From positions 62,001-126,000 of the forward strand of contig JADKBZ010000014.1 of NCBI GenBank assembly GCA_016714815.1: a DNA stretch of 64,000 nucleotides. Direction: 5' to 3'. This document shows positions 26,754 to 35,271 of the stretch, piece after piece (within the stretch, counting starts at the first letter, position 1; every line of letters starts with the position of its first letter). The position numbers were made by a program, and so were the translations under genes. This stretch comes from Holophagales bacterium. Lineage in GTDB: Bacteria; Acidobacteriota; Thermoanaerobaculia; UBA5066. The notes under the pieces were generated by a model. It searched no databases. It was not told where the DNA came from and saw only the letters and a list, made by a program, of their open reading frames with translations.

Positions 26754-27820
26754 GACGGGAACGGGCCGTCGAAGTCCCGCGGGGCCCGCGGCTTCGACAG
26801 CTCTTCGAGCCACGACTCCACTTCGGCCCGGAGCGCGTCCCACGCCTCCGGGCCGAATGGCGTCCGGGGGAATCCGGCGGCGCGCCGCCGGAGCGTCTCG
26901 ATCCGCGCGAGCGGCTCGGGAGCCTCCGCGAGCCCCTCGGCTTCGAGCCGGTCGGCCGCGCCGATCGCGTCGGCGAGGCTCGCCGAAACGACGAGGACGT
27001 CGCAGCCGGCGCGCGCCGCGCCGGAAACGCGCTCCCCGAGGCTCCTGGCGCCGAGCGCCCCCATCCCGAGGTCGTCGGAGTAGACGACCCCGTCCCACTC
27101 GATCCGCTCCCTGAGGATCGCGAGGATCCGGGAAGACAGGGTCGCGGGGGTCTCGTCCCCCGTGAAGCCGGGATAGGCCGCGTGGCCCACCAGGACCGCG
27201 TCGGACGATCGGGCGAGCTTCGTGAACGGGGCGACGTCGGTCACCATCAGGTCGACGTCGTGGGCGTCGACGACGGGAAGCGCCAGGTGGGAGTCGACGG
27301 GGCCGCGCCCCAGACCCGGGAAATGCTTGAGGCACGAGACGATCCCCGCCCGGGCCAGGCCGTGCAGGAAGACCGAGCCGGCGAGGACGACGTCCTCGGT
27401 GTGGAATCCGAAGGAGCGTCCCGCCAGGACCTTTTCGCCGGCTCCGGGGATCGCCAGGTCGAGGACGGGGGCGAAGTCGACGTCGAAGCCGAGCAGCCGC
27501 GCCGCCCGCCCCATCAGGAAGGCGCACTCCTGGACCCGGTGAACCCCCTTGTCCGCCAGCGAGGAGGCCGACGGGAAGGAGACGCCGAGGAGCGGGCCGA
27601 TCCGGTCGACGGGTCCCCCCTCCTGGTCGACGAAGAGAAGCGGTGCCGGGTCGCAGGCGGCCCGGATCTCCTCGACGAGCGCGGCGGCCTGCGGGGCCGA
27701 CTCGAGGTTGCGGGCGAAGAGGATCACTCCGAGAGGCCTGCGGACCGCGAGAAACGAGCGTTCGTCCGCCGTGAGGGCGGGCCCTTCGAAACCGACGACG
27801 AGGCGGGAGGCTCCGTTCAT
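26750..27820 (-). CDS. nagZ: Glycoside hydrolase family 3 beta-N-acetylhexosaminidase
   Basis: Releases N-acetylglucosamine from anhydro-muropeptides in cell-wall recycling. The 356 residues have the GH3 barrel motifs GVILFARN, LLFVDQEGG, the KHFPGLGRGPVDSH loop that carries the NagZ-type His acid/base partner, and VVYSDDLGMGAL with the nucleophile Asp. There is no signal peptide, which fits a cytoplasmic NagZ. The ATG at 27820 overlaps the mutS stop as ATGA; the 3' end overlaps ssb tail to tail by four bases. Confidence 0.92.
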   Translation of the reverse strand: MNGASRLVVGFEGPALTADERSFLAVRRPLGVILFARNLESAPQAAALVEEIRAACDPAPLLFVDQEGGPVDRIGPLLGVSFPSASSLADKGVHRVQECAFLMGRAARLLGFDVDFAPVLDLAIPGAGEKVLAGRSFGFHTEDVVLAGSVFLHGLARAGIVSCLKHFPGLGRGPVDSHLALPVVDAHDVDLMVTDVAPFTKLARSSDAVLVGHAAYPGFTGDETPATLSSRILAILRERIEWDGVVYSDDLGMGALGARSLGERVSGAARAGCDVLVVSASLADAIGAADRLEAEGLAEAPEPLARIETLRRRAAGFPRTPFGPEAWDALRAEVESWLEELSKPRAPRDFDGPFPS

Positions 27821-30435
27821 TCCAGTCCTTCCAGCCGCGCGCGGAGCGAGGCGAGCAGGTTCAGCGCCGCGAGCGGCGTGAGGGTGTCGAGGTCCAGCCT
27901 GCGGAGCGCGTCGACGACGACCTCCTCCTGGCCGCGGAAAAGGTCGAGCTGGACGTCCGGCGGCGGAGGGGCCCCGGCGTGCTCGGCCAGGCGCGGCCTC
28001 CCTCCGACGTCGAGCTGCTGCTTCTCGAGGTTACGGAGGATCTCTTTCGCCCGGTCGGTCACGACCGCGGGGATCCCCGCGAGCTTGGCCACCTGGACGC
28101 CGTAGGAGCGGTCGGCGACGCCGTCGACGACTTTCCGGAGGAAGACGACCTCGCCCTTCCACTCCTTCACCGACATCGTCCGGTTCTTCACGCCGGGGCG
28201 GACGAGGGCGAGCTCGGTGAGCTCGTGGTAGTGCGTCGCGAAGAGGACCCGCGCGGGAGCGCCCGGCGCGTCGTGAAGGTGCTCGGCGATCGCCCAGGCG
28301 AGCGACAGCCCGTCGAACGTCGCGGTCCCGCGCCCGATCTCGTCGAGGACGACGAGACTGCGGGGCGTCGCGTGCCGGAGGATGTGCGCCGTCTCGGCCA
28401 TCTCGGTGAGGAACGTCGACTCGCCCCGGGCGAGGGAGTCGGACGCGCCGACGCGGGTGAAGACCCGATCGCAGAGGCCGACCGTCGCCGCCGACGCCGG
28501 AACGAACGAGCCCGCGTGCGCCAGTAGCACGACGAGCGCGTTCTGCCGCAGGTAGGTCGACTTTCCGCCCATGTTCGGCCCCGTCAGGATGACGACGCGC
28601 GCCTCCCCTCCCAGCTCCGTGTCGTTGGGGACGAAGGCCTCGCGGCGGCGTAGCGCCTCGACGACCGGATGCCGCCCGTCCGAGATCGAGAGGACCGGTT
28701 CGGCGACGAGGCGAGGCCGGCACCAGCGTTCCGCCCGTGCCACGCGGGCCAGGGACACGAGGACGTCCAGGAGCGCGAGGCGGGAGGAGAGGGCTCCGAC
28801 GGCGGCCGCCTCGGCCGTCGCGGCGGCGCAGAGCTCGCGAAAGATCTCCGCTTCCCGCTCGGCCAGCCTGTCGTCGGCCGAGCGGAGCTTCTCGTCGAGG
28901 GCACCGAGCTCGGCCGTCGCGTAGCGTTCCACCGACGCGAGCGTCTGCCGCTTCACGGCGTCCTCCGGGATCTTCGCCCGCGCGGATCCGGGCACCTCGA
29001 AGACGTGCCCGAAGACCTGGTTGAACTTCACCCGCAGGGTCGGGATCCCTCTGCGGGCGCGCTCGGCGGATTCCAGCGCGCCGAGGAGCGTCGCGGCGTC
29101 GAGACGAAGCTTCCGGAGCTCGTCGACGGTCTCGTCCACGCCGTCGCGGACGAGCCCCCCCTCCTTCGGCGAGACGGGCGGAGCCTCTACGAGCGTCGCG
29201 GCGAGGCGGGCCGCGAGGGCGTCCGGCACGCCCTCGGGATACGCCCCACCGCCGGGTGAGAGGAGCGTGGAGACGGCACCGTCGAGAAGCGGGCCGAGCG
29301 CGGCCGCCCGGGCCAGGCCGAGGCCGAGGGCGGAGAGGTCCCGCGGGGTCGCGTTTCCGACGGCGACCCGGGCAAGGAGACGAGGCAGGTCCGGAAACGT
29401 CCCGAGAGCCGCCCCCAGCGGCTCGAGGCGCGCCGGGCTGGAGACCAGCTCTTCCACCGCGTCGAGGCGTTCCTCGATCGCCTCCCTGCCGCCCAGGGGC
29501 TGCTCCAGCACCCGGCGAAGGGCTCGTGCGCCGAACGGAGTCCCCGTCCGGTCGACGACGGAGAGGAGGGTTCCCGTCCGCCCCCCGTCCCGGAGAGAGC
29601 GGAAGAGCTCGAGGTGCCCCTGCGTCAGGGCGTCGACGACGAGGCCTTCCCCCGCCGACTCGGTCCGCAAGGTCGTCACGTGGGCGCAGTCGGCCTTCTG
29701 CGTCGAGCGGGCATAGGCGAGGACGGCCGCGGCGGCTTCGACGAGCGGGCCCGCGGCGGGGAGCCCGAAGCCGGCGAGGGTGGAGGTGCGGAAGTGCCCT
29801 TCGAGGAGGTCGGCCGCGCTCCGGCCCCTTGGCGACTCGCTGGGGAGGATCGACAGGACCGGGGCCTCGGAGCCGAGCGGCTCGAGCAGGCGCGCCACCG
29901 CCTCCCGCTCGGAAGGAAATGCGACGAGCTCTTTCGCCGTGCGGCGGGAGAGCATCTCGGCGGGCCCGGTTCCGTCGAGGCGGACCACGGTGAACTCCCC
30001 CGTCGAGAGGTCCAGGTAGGCGAGGGCGGGCGCGTCCGTCGACAGGACGATCGCGGCCAGGTCGTTCGCCTGCCTCGAGTCGAGGCGCTCCGGGTCGACG
30101 AGCGTCCCGGGAGTGAGGACGCGGACGATCTTCCGGGCGACGAGGGTCTTCCCTTTCTGCGGCGCCTCGGTCTGGTCCGCGATCGCCACCTTGCGGCCGG
30201 CCGAGACGAGCCGGGCGACGTAGGAATCGAGGGCGTGATGCGGGATGCCGCACATCGGCGCCTCGATGTCGGTGTCGCGGTGACGGGCCGTGAGGACGAG
30301 ACCGAGAAGGGGCGCGGCCGCCTCGGCATCCTCGAAGAACATCTCGTAAAAGTCCCCGAGCCTGTAGAGGAGGATCGCGTCCGGGACCTCCCGCTTCAGG
30401 GCCCAGTACTGCTCGAGCATCGGGGTCGTCCGCAT
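27817..30435 (-). CDS. mutS: DNA mismatch repair protein MutS
   Basis: Mismatch-recognition ATPase. The 872 residues have the N-terminal mismatch-binding domain with the stacking Phe in LYRLGDFYEMFFEDA. The ABC-type ATPase domain has Walker A TGPNMGGKSTYLRQ, Walker B SLVVLDEIGRGTATFDGLSL and FATHYHELTEL. Length and domain order match MutS1 rather than MutS2 (no Smr domain). The start is taken at 30435 (MRTTP), with an in-frame ATG at 30420 as alternative. It diverges from tsaB across an 89-base region with a perfect 16-bp inverted repeat. Confidence 0.96.
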   Translation of the reverse strand: MRTTPMLEQYWALKREVPDAILLYRLGDFYEMFFEDAEAAAPLLGLVLTARHRDTDIEAPMCGIPHHALDSYVARLVSAGRKVAIADQTEAPQKGKTLVARKIVRVLTPGTLVDPERLDSRQANDLAAIVLSTDAPALAYLDLSTGEFTVVRLDGTGPAEMLSRRTAKELVAFPSEREAVARLLEPLGSEAPVLSILPSESPRGRSAADLLEGHFRTSTLAGFGLPAAGPLVEAAAAVLAYARSTQKADCAHVTTLRTESAGEGLVVDALTQGHLELFRSLRDGGRTGTLLSVVDRTGTPFGARALRRVLEQPLGGREAIEERLDAVEELVSSPARLEPLGAALGTFPDLPRLLARVAVGNATPRDLSALGLGLARAAALGPLLDGAVSTLLSPGGGAYPEGVPDALAARLAATLVEAPPVSPKEGGLVRDGVDETVDELRKLRLDAATLLGALESAERARRGIPTLRVKFNQVFGHVFEVPGSARAKIPEDAVKRQTLASVERYATAELGALDEKLRSADDRLAEREAEIFRELCAAATAEAAAVGALSSRLALLDVLVSLARVARAERWCRPRLVAEPVLSISDGRHPVVEALRRREAFVPNDTELGGEARVVILTGPNMGGKSTYLRQNALVVLLAHAGSFVPASAATVGLCDRVFTRVGASDSLARGESTFLTEMAETAHILRHATPRSLVVLDEIGRGTATFDGLSLAWAIAEHLHDAPGAPARVLFATHYHELTELALVRPGVKNRTMSVKEWKGEVVFLRKVVDGVADRSYGVQVAKLAGIPAVVTDRAKEILRNLEKQQLDVGGRPRLAEHAGAPPPPDVQLDLFRGQEEVVVDALRRLDLDTLTPLAALNLLASLRARLEGLE

Positions 30436-30444
30436 CGGAAGGGG

Positions 30445-30515
30445 GGCGATGGTAGCAGGGGGCTGAAGGGCCCGGGCGCCCCGCGGGAATTCCCCGGCTC
30501 CCTGCTACCATCGCC
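30445..30515. promoter_or_regulatory. Symmetric divergent promoter: 16-bp perfect inverted repeat between mutS and tsaB
   Basis: Bases 30445-30460 are the exact reverse complement of 30500-30515, separated by 39 bases. Each arm ends exactly ten bases from its gene's start codon (30435 and 30525). Each contains TGC-TACCAT, an extended -10 element on the strand of the gene it faces, 13 bases from the start. So the two promoters are the same sequence duplicated in opposite orientation. Neither gene has a Shine-Dalgarno sequence. Confidence 0.6.
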
Positions 30516-30524
30516 GGTACGCCG

Positions 30525-31121
30525 ATGAGGCTTCTCGCCATCGACACGGCGACCCCCCGGCCCTCCCTCGCCGTCGCGATCGACGACGGAGCGCCGCGGA
30601 CGGTCGAGCTGCCGCGGCTGGGAGCCGAAGCGCTTGCGCCAGCCGTGGCCTCGCTCCTCCTGGCCGTCGGGCTCGTCCCCGGCGACCTCGACCGGATCGC
30701 CGTCGTCTCGGGTCCCGGCTCCTTCACCGGGCTTCGCTCTTCCCTGGCCTTCGCCCGCGGCCTGGCCCGGGCGACGGGTGCCCTGCTCGTCCCGGTGCCG
30801 ACCTTCGAGACGGCCTCCGGGGCGGTCCCCGTCCCGCCGGACGCCGACTTTCTCCTCGAAGCCCTGCGCGGAGAGGTCCATCGGCGGTGCCGCCGCGGAG
30901 GGGTCCTCTCGCCCGGGGAGGAACGGCTCTCCAGGGAGACCGCCGCGAACGATGCCGTACGGGCTGGCGTTCCGGCGATCGACCTCGGCTCCGAGGCCCT
31001 CCTCCTCGCCCCCGCCGCGGCGGACCTCGCCCGGCGCGCTCCGGACGCAGAGCCGGGCTCCCTCGTCTACGGCCGTCTCCCGGCGGCCATCGAGAGATTC
31101 GGGCCGGGGGAAGCCGGATGA
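30525..31121 (+). CDS. tsaB: tRNA threonylcarbamoyladenosine biosynthesis protein TsaB
   Basis: Partner of TsaD/TsaE in making t6A37 on tRNAs. The 198 residues have the ASKHA-fold start RLLAIDTATPRPSLAV and the signature SGPGSFTGLRSSLAFARGLA. The C-terminal half is poorly conserved, as usual for TsaB, and the length is short of the E. coli protein. The stop overlaps the rimI start as ATGA, the common tsaB-rimI order. Confidence 0.93.
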   Translation: MRLLAIDTATPRPSLAVAIDDGAPRTVELPRLGAEALAPAVASLLLAVGLVPGDLDRIAVVSGPGSFTGLRSSLAFARGLARATGALLVPVPTFETASGAVPVPPDADFLLEALRGEVHRRCRRGGVLSPGEERLSRETAANDAVRAGVPAIDLGSEALLLAPAAADLARRAPDAEPGSLVYGRLPAAIERFGPGEAG

Positions 31122-31588
31122 GCGCTCTCGCCGAGGAGCTGACCATCCGAGACGTCCGGCCGGCCGACCTGGACGCGGTCGCGGAGCTGGAACGGATCTC
31201 CTTCCCCATACCGTGGAAAAGGGAGTTCTTCGCCTCGGAGGTGGGAACGGCCCATCGGTTCAACCGGGTCGTGCGCGCCCCCAACGGGATGCTCGCGGGC
31301 TACGTCTTCTGCGCCTTCGCGGCGGGCGAGATTCACGTCAACAAGATCGCCGTCGACCCGCGCTGGCGCCGCCAGGGCATCGCCGGGCTCCTGATGAAGG
31401 AGGTTCTCGGCCTCTCCGCCCGGATCCTGGCCGAAGAAATCTTCCTGGAGGTCCGTCCGTCGAACCTGCCGGCCCGTAACTTCTACACGTTGCTCGGGTT
31501 CCGGGAGGTGGGGCGCCGCCCGCAGTACTACGCCGACGGAGAGGACGCCCTCGTGATGTCTCTGTTTCTGCAGCCGCGACGACCTTGA
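31118..31588 (+). CDS. rimI: Ribosomal-protein-alanine N-acetyltransferase
   Basis: GNAT acetyltransferase. The 156 residues have LTIRDVRPADLDAVAELERI at the start, the FPIPWKREFF segment typical of RimI, the acetyl-CoA loop VDPRWRRQGIAGLL (R-x-x-G-x-A type), and the C-terminal NFYTLLGFREVGRRPQYY. Its place directly behind tsaB, with a four-base overlap, supports RimI over other GNATs. Confidence 0.9.
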   Translation: MSALAEELTIRDVRPADLDAVAELERISFPIPWKREFFASEVGTAHRFNRVVRAPNGMLAGYVFCAFAAGEIHVNKIAVDPRWRRQGIAGLLMKEVLGLSARILAEEIFLEVRPSNLPARNFYTLLGFREVGRRPQYYADGEDALVMSLFLQPRRP

Positions 31589-31590
31589 CC

Positions 31591-31620
31591 TTGACTCTGC
31601 CCCTTCGAAAAAGGGAGACT
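31591..31620 (+). promoter_or_regulatory. Possible promoter before the DUF465 gene
   Basis: TTGACT (31591-31596), 18 bases, then GAGACT (31615-31620). A second TTGACC lies directly upstream. The -10 match is weak. The spacer holds a short CCTT-CGAA-AAGG fold. Confidence 0.3.
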
Positions 31621-31659
31621 CGACGCGGCTCTTTCGAAATCCACTTCGAGGAGGTGTTC

Positions 31660-31899
31660 ATGCCGACTTTGACCGAAGAGTTGAAGCGCGAGCTGGCCCA
31701 GTCCCACGAGGAGTTCAAGAACCTCGTCCGCACCCATCACGACTTCGAGAAGCGGCTCGCCGAGCTCGCTTCAAAGACGTTCCTCTCGTCCGACGAGGAG
31801 GGCGAAGAGAAACGCCTGAAGAAACAAAAGCTCATCGTGAAGGACCGGATGGAGGAGATCGCTCGTGAGCACAGGGCCCGCGTGGGAGCGCCCCATTAG
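31660..31899 (+). CDS. DUF465 (YdcH-like) small coiled-coil protein
   Basis: 79 residues, almost entirely helical, reading ELKRELAQSHEEFKNLVRTH then HDFEKRLAELASKTFLSS, then KRLKKQKLIVKDRMEEIAR. This is the DUF465 pattern (a helical hairpin with KKxKLxxKDxM). The start ATG at 31660 follows GAGGAGG by six bases. Function of the family is not established. It sits between rimI and pssA in a rightward run. Confidence 0.85.
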   Translation: MPTLTEELKRELAQSHEEFKNLVRTHHDFEKRLAELASKTFLSSDEEGEEKRLKKQKLIVKDRMEEIAREHRARVGAPH

Positions 31900-31941
31900 G
31901 GCCGGCTCGCGCTCGACAGGTACGGTCCCGTCGACACATCC

Positions 31942-32712
31942 ATGACTGGAGCCTCCCAAGAGGTTCAGCGCCGCGGCGCCCGCCGCGGCGTTTACGTCAT
32001 CCCGGCCCTTTTCACGGTCGGAAACATTTTCTGTGGCTACCTTTCGCTCGACGCGGCGGGCCACGCCCGGTACGACCTCGCCGCCGGCCTCATCTTTCTG
32101 GCCGGCTTCCTCGACTCGCTCGACGGCCGGGTGGCCCGCCTGACGGGCTCGACGTCGGCCTTCGGCGAGCAGCTCGACTCCCTCGCGGACGTCCTCTCGT
32201 TCGGTCTGGCACCGGCGTTTCTCGTCTACCACTGGACCCTCTCCGGCTACGACCGGACAGGGCTCCTCACCTCGTTCCTCTTCCTCGTCTGCGGAGCCTG
32301 CCGTCTCGCCCGCTTCAACGTTCAGCTGAACGTCGTCGACAAGAGGTGGTTCGTCGGCCTCCCGATTCCGGCGGCGGCCGGGGCCCTCTGCGGGCTCATC
32401 TGGGTAATCCCCGAGTCGCTCTCCACCGACCCGCGGATCTCGGCCGCGTTCCTCGCCATCACCCTCGTCCTCGGTTTCCTCATGGTTTCGACGTTCCGGT
32501 ACAAGTCCTTCAAGGACGTCGACTTCCGTTCCCGCCGGTCGGCCCGCCTCGTCCTGCTCATCGTCTTCGTGGTCGTCGCCGTCGCGGCGTGGCGGCCGGA
32601 CGTCTGCCTCGCCGGGATCGCCCTCGTCTACGCCCTCTCCGCTCCGGTGACGCGTCTCGTCACGGCGCTCCTCCCCCGCAAGATGCCGCCCGCGGCCGGA
32701 GCCCCGGCATGA
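31942..32712 (+). CDS. pssA: CDP-diacylglycerol-serine O-phosphatidyltransferase
   Basis: Makes phosphatidylserine, precursor of phosphatidylethanolamine. The 256-residue membrane protein has the full CDP-alcohol phosphotransferase signature DSLDGRVAR...GEQLDSLAD at about residues 59-84. Preceding it, IPALFTVGNIFCGYLSL is characteristic of PssA type II. The C-terminal half has four to five hydrophobic helices. The ATGA overlap with the next gene suggests coupling. The phosphatidylserine decarboxylase partner is not in the window. Confidence 0.93.
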   Translation: MTGASQEVQRRGARRGVYVIPALFTVGNIFCGYLSLDAAGHARYDLAAGLIFLAGFLDSLDGRVARLTGSTSAFGEQLDSLADVLSFGLAPAFLVYHWTLSGYDRTGLLTSFLFLVCGACRLARFNVQLNVVDKRWFVGLPIPAAAGALCGLIWVIPESLSTDPRISAAFLAITLVLGFLMVSTFRYKSFKDVDFRSRRSARLVLLIVFVVVAVAAWRPDVCLAGIALVYALSAPVTRLVTALLPRKMPPAAGAPA

Positions 32713-33698
32713 GGGGCCTCTCCGTCGCCCTCGTAGACCCCGGGACTCTCGTCGGTCGTGACGTCAAGGCCGTCCTGCGCGAACGCGGCTTTCCGGCCGC
32801 CCACCTCCACCTGCTCCAGACCGGCGACCCCTCCTCCGGTTTTCTGACCGAGGACGACGGGGAGGCGGCCTACGTGGCCGCCCTCGAGCCGGACAGTCTC
32901 TCCACCTGCCAGATCGCCTTCCTCTGCGGCCCGGCGAAGGCCACCAGTCGTTTCCTTTCCCAGAGAGGCCCTGACGGCTGCCTCGTCATCGACCTTTCGG
33001 GTCAGCGGACGATGGGGACCTTCGTCGACGCGCTGCGGGAGGCTCTCCCCTCCCCGCTGCCGGCAGGCGACCACTTTCTCCTGCGCGATCCGGCCGCCAT
33101 CGTCCTGGCGGACTCCGTCGCCGCGCTCGCGACTCTCCGCCCCGTCCAGGCCGTCACCGTGGCGATCGACCGGCCTGCGAGCGACCTCGGGAAGGACGCC
33201 CTCGACGAGCTCTTCCAGCAGGCGATCGCCGTCGCGTCGTTCCGGAGCGTTCCGAAGGAGCACCTCGGCACCCAGAGCGCCTTCAACCTCTACTTCCCCG
33301 CCGACTCGGACGCCTACGAGGCCCGTGTCGCCGGCGACGTCCGAGCCCTCCTGGGCCGGGATCTGACCATCGGCATCCTTTCGGCCCGGGCCAGCGTCTT
33401 CCACGGCACGACCCTGCGTCTCGAGGTTCGCTTCGAGGGCGAGGCGCCGGGCACCGAAGCCCTCCGCTCCGTCCTCCTGGCCGCGGGCCGCGGATTCGCC
33501 GAGGCCGAAGTGGACGGGCCGGCCGGAATCCTCGACGCCGCCGGGCGCGACGAGACCCTTCTCATCCGATCGGAATCCGCCGGAGCGGCGTGCCGGCTCT
33601 TCCTGGCCTCCGACGATCTGCGCCGCCCCGGCGCTCTCCTGGCGGTGCGAATCGCCGAAGCGGCAATCGCCGAACGAGGCCTGCTGCCCGACGCCTGA
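32709..33698 (+). CDS. Aspartate-semialdehyde dehydrogenase-like protein, probably inactive
   Basis: 329 residues with a Rossmann-type start (LSVALVDPGTLVGRDVKAVL) and an Asd/ArgC-type dimerisation domain (GTQSAFNLYFPADSDAYEAR, then SARASVFHGTTLRLEVRFEG). In active enzymes a catalytic Cys lies in a P-x-C-x-T/A stretch before the dimerisation domain. Here the equivalent region reads RDPAAIVLADSVAAL, without a Cys, and the catalytic His motif also looks replaced. So I call it a non-catalytic relative. Coupled by ATGA to pssA, not to lysine genes, which argues for a different role. Confidence 0.72.
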   Translation: MRGLSVALVDPGTLVGRDVKAVLRERGFPAAHLHLLQTGDPSSGFLTEDDGEAAYVAALEPDSLSTCQIAFLCGPAKATSRFLSQRGPDGCLVIDLSGQRTMGTFVDALREALPSPLPAGDHFLLRDPAAIVLADSVAALATLRPVQAVTVAIDRPASDLGKDALDELFQQAIAVASFRSVPKEHLGTQSAFNLYFPADSDAYEARVAGDVRALLGRDLTIGILSARASVFHGTTLRLEVRFEGEAPGTEALRSVLLAAGRGFAEAEVDGPAGILDAAGRDETLLIRSESAGAACRLFLASDDLRRPGALLAVRIAEAAIAERGLLPDA

Positions 33699-33713
33699 CG
33701 GGCGGCTCCCGAT

Positions 33714-35258
33714 TCAGCGTCTCTTCAGCTTCGGGATCGGGGGCTGGCTCTTCGACGTTTCCTTCACCGGCTTCGACGAGGCCGGTGGCGCCGAGATGGC
33801 GACTTCGGTCTCGGCTCCGGTCAGCGTGCGCCCGTCGGGCAGGGTGAGCTGGTACGAAACGAAGGCGCGGGGCCGTCCTCCGGCGATCCGGATCGGCCCG
33901 ACGAGGTTCGCCTCTTCCGGCCCGAAAAAGTTCTCGAAGAGCCGGCAGACCGTCGCCCGCCCGAACGGGGCCACCTGCTTCATGTCCCGCGCGGAGGCGA
34001 AGATCTCGTACCGGTCGAAGTCTCCCGCACCAAGGGCGGTGAAGACGCCCCCTTCGAGCCGAATCGTGACCTGGTTCCCGAATCGCGACAGCTCGCTCGG
34101 CGTCGGCCCCGGATTCGACACGCGCAGCCAGACCTCGCCCCCCCTGCCGGACCCGGCCACCGGCTCTACGGAGAGACTCGGTTCCCAGGGTTTTCCCGTC
34201 AGCAGCGCACGCACGGCCGGGTAGCCGCTCAGGCGGCCATCCCGGGGCACGCCGTCGAGTAGGAAGACGCGGCCCGCCAGGCGGGGTGCGCTCCACCTCG
34301 AGGTCGTCGAGACGAAGCGCACGAGGTCGGCGAAGGGGAGGAGATCGAACCGGGCCCGTCCGCCGTCGCCCGTCAGGAGGTTGCTGGTCTTCTCGTACCC
34401 GGCCCTCGGCTTGAAGTTGTAGATGCTCCCGGGATCGCTGGAGAGGACGGCGGCAAAGTCGAAATCGAGGTTCCGGTCCTCGGAAAGCTTGTCGAGCTCG
34501 CCGTCGGCGAGGCGGCGTGCCTTGGCACCCGTGCCCGCAACGCCATAGCCGCCCGGAACGAGCAGGAGCCGGAACGGGATCGGAAAGGCCTTCGCCTCCT
34601 CCTGGGACATCTCCTTGACGAACGTGTCCGCGGTCTCCGGACGGCGTCCGAAGGAGAAGACGAGCGCCTCGTCGGCGGCCCCTTCGAGGGGCGCCCACGT
34701 GTCCTCGGGCGCCCCCGGCAGCACCGTCACCGAGAGGGTCAGCCCCTTCAGTCGCGCCTTGACGACGGCGAGCGCCTTTCCGAGAGCCGGCGCGTCGGTT
34801 GCCGAGGGGAGGAGGTGCAGGTGAACGCCGGAAACCCGGGCCCATCCCTTCGCCTCTGCCACGAGCTTGGCGGCGCCGCTCGCCCAGGCCTCACCGGTAG
34901 CCTCGGGTGAACCCGATCGGAGGCTCCCCTCGGCGCCCGGTTCCCCCATGAGGACGAGGACGACCGGCCGGTCGATCGCGTTCGGCGGCGGCGGGAAGGA
35001 ACGGACCTGCCCTCCCGCCGTCAGCGACGCCGCGGCGACGTAGAGGCGGCGGACCCCCATCGCGTCGAATTCCCCAGCGAGGTCTTCCGGGACCACCGCG
35101 GGGGCCTCGGCCAGGAAAAGCGCGTCCTCGCGAGGAGGCGGAGCTGGAGAGCCCCGGCCAACGAGCGGCAGGCCCTTTTTGCATGCGCCCGTTCCGAATG
35201 CGCCGAGCAGAAAGAGACCGACGGCGATGCGACGCGCGAGCATTGATGAGGAGGGCAT
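33714..35258 (-). CDS. Lipoprotein, DUF3142-like
   Basis: Lipoprotein with leader SMLARRIAVGLFLLGAFGTGAC (lipobox-like GTGAC) and about 490 mature residues. The middle has the alternating pattern VSGVHLHLLPS...LSVTVLPG, which resembles the barrel-like DUF3142 family. The C-terminal third is beta-rich. The start is ATG at 35258 or the in-frame ATG at 35270, which lies one base after the kinase stop. The TATGAT at 35266-35271 is 7 bases before 35258 and could be a -10 element, or the gene could simply be read through from hutU and the kinase. Function unknown. Confidence 0.7.
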   Translation of the reverse strand: MPSSSMLARRIAVGLFLLGAFGTGACKKGLPLVGRGSPAPPPREDALFLAEAPAVVPEDLAGEFDAMGVRRLYVAAASLTAGGQVRSFPPPPNAIDRPVVLVLMGEPGAEGSLRSGSPEATGEAWASGAAKLVAEAKGWARVSGVHLHLLPSATDAPALGKALAVVKARLKGLTLSVTVLPGAPEDTWAPLEGAADEALVFSFGRRPETADTFVKEMSQEEAKAFPIPFRLLLVPGGYGVAGTGAKARRLADGELDKLSEDRNLDFDFAAVLSSDPGSIYNFKPRAGYEKTSNLLTGDGGRARFDLLPFADLVRFVSTTSRWSAPRLAGRVFLLDGVPRDGRLSGYPAVRALLTGKPWEPSLSVEPVAGSGRGGEVWLRVSNPGPTPSELSRFGNQVTIRLEGGVFTALGAGDFDRYEIFASARDMKQVAPFGRATVCRLFENFFGPEEANLVGPIRIAGGRPRAFVSYQLTLPDGRTLTGAETEVAISAPPASSKPVKETSKSQPPIPKLKRR

Positions 35259-35271
35259 TTCAAAAATCATA

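Noticed and set aside
31597..31614. Terminator between rimI and the DUF465 gene
   Set aside because: The stem is only four base pairs with no T-run; more likely promoter spacer.
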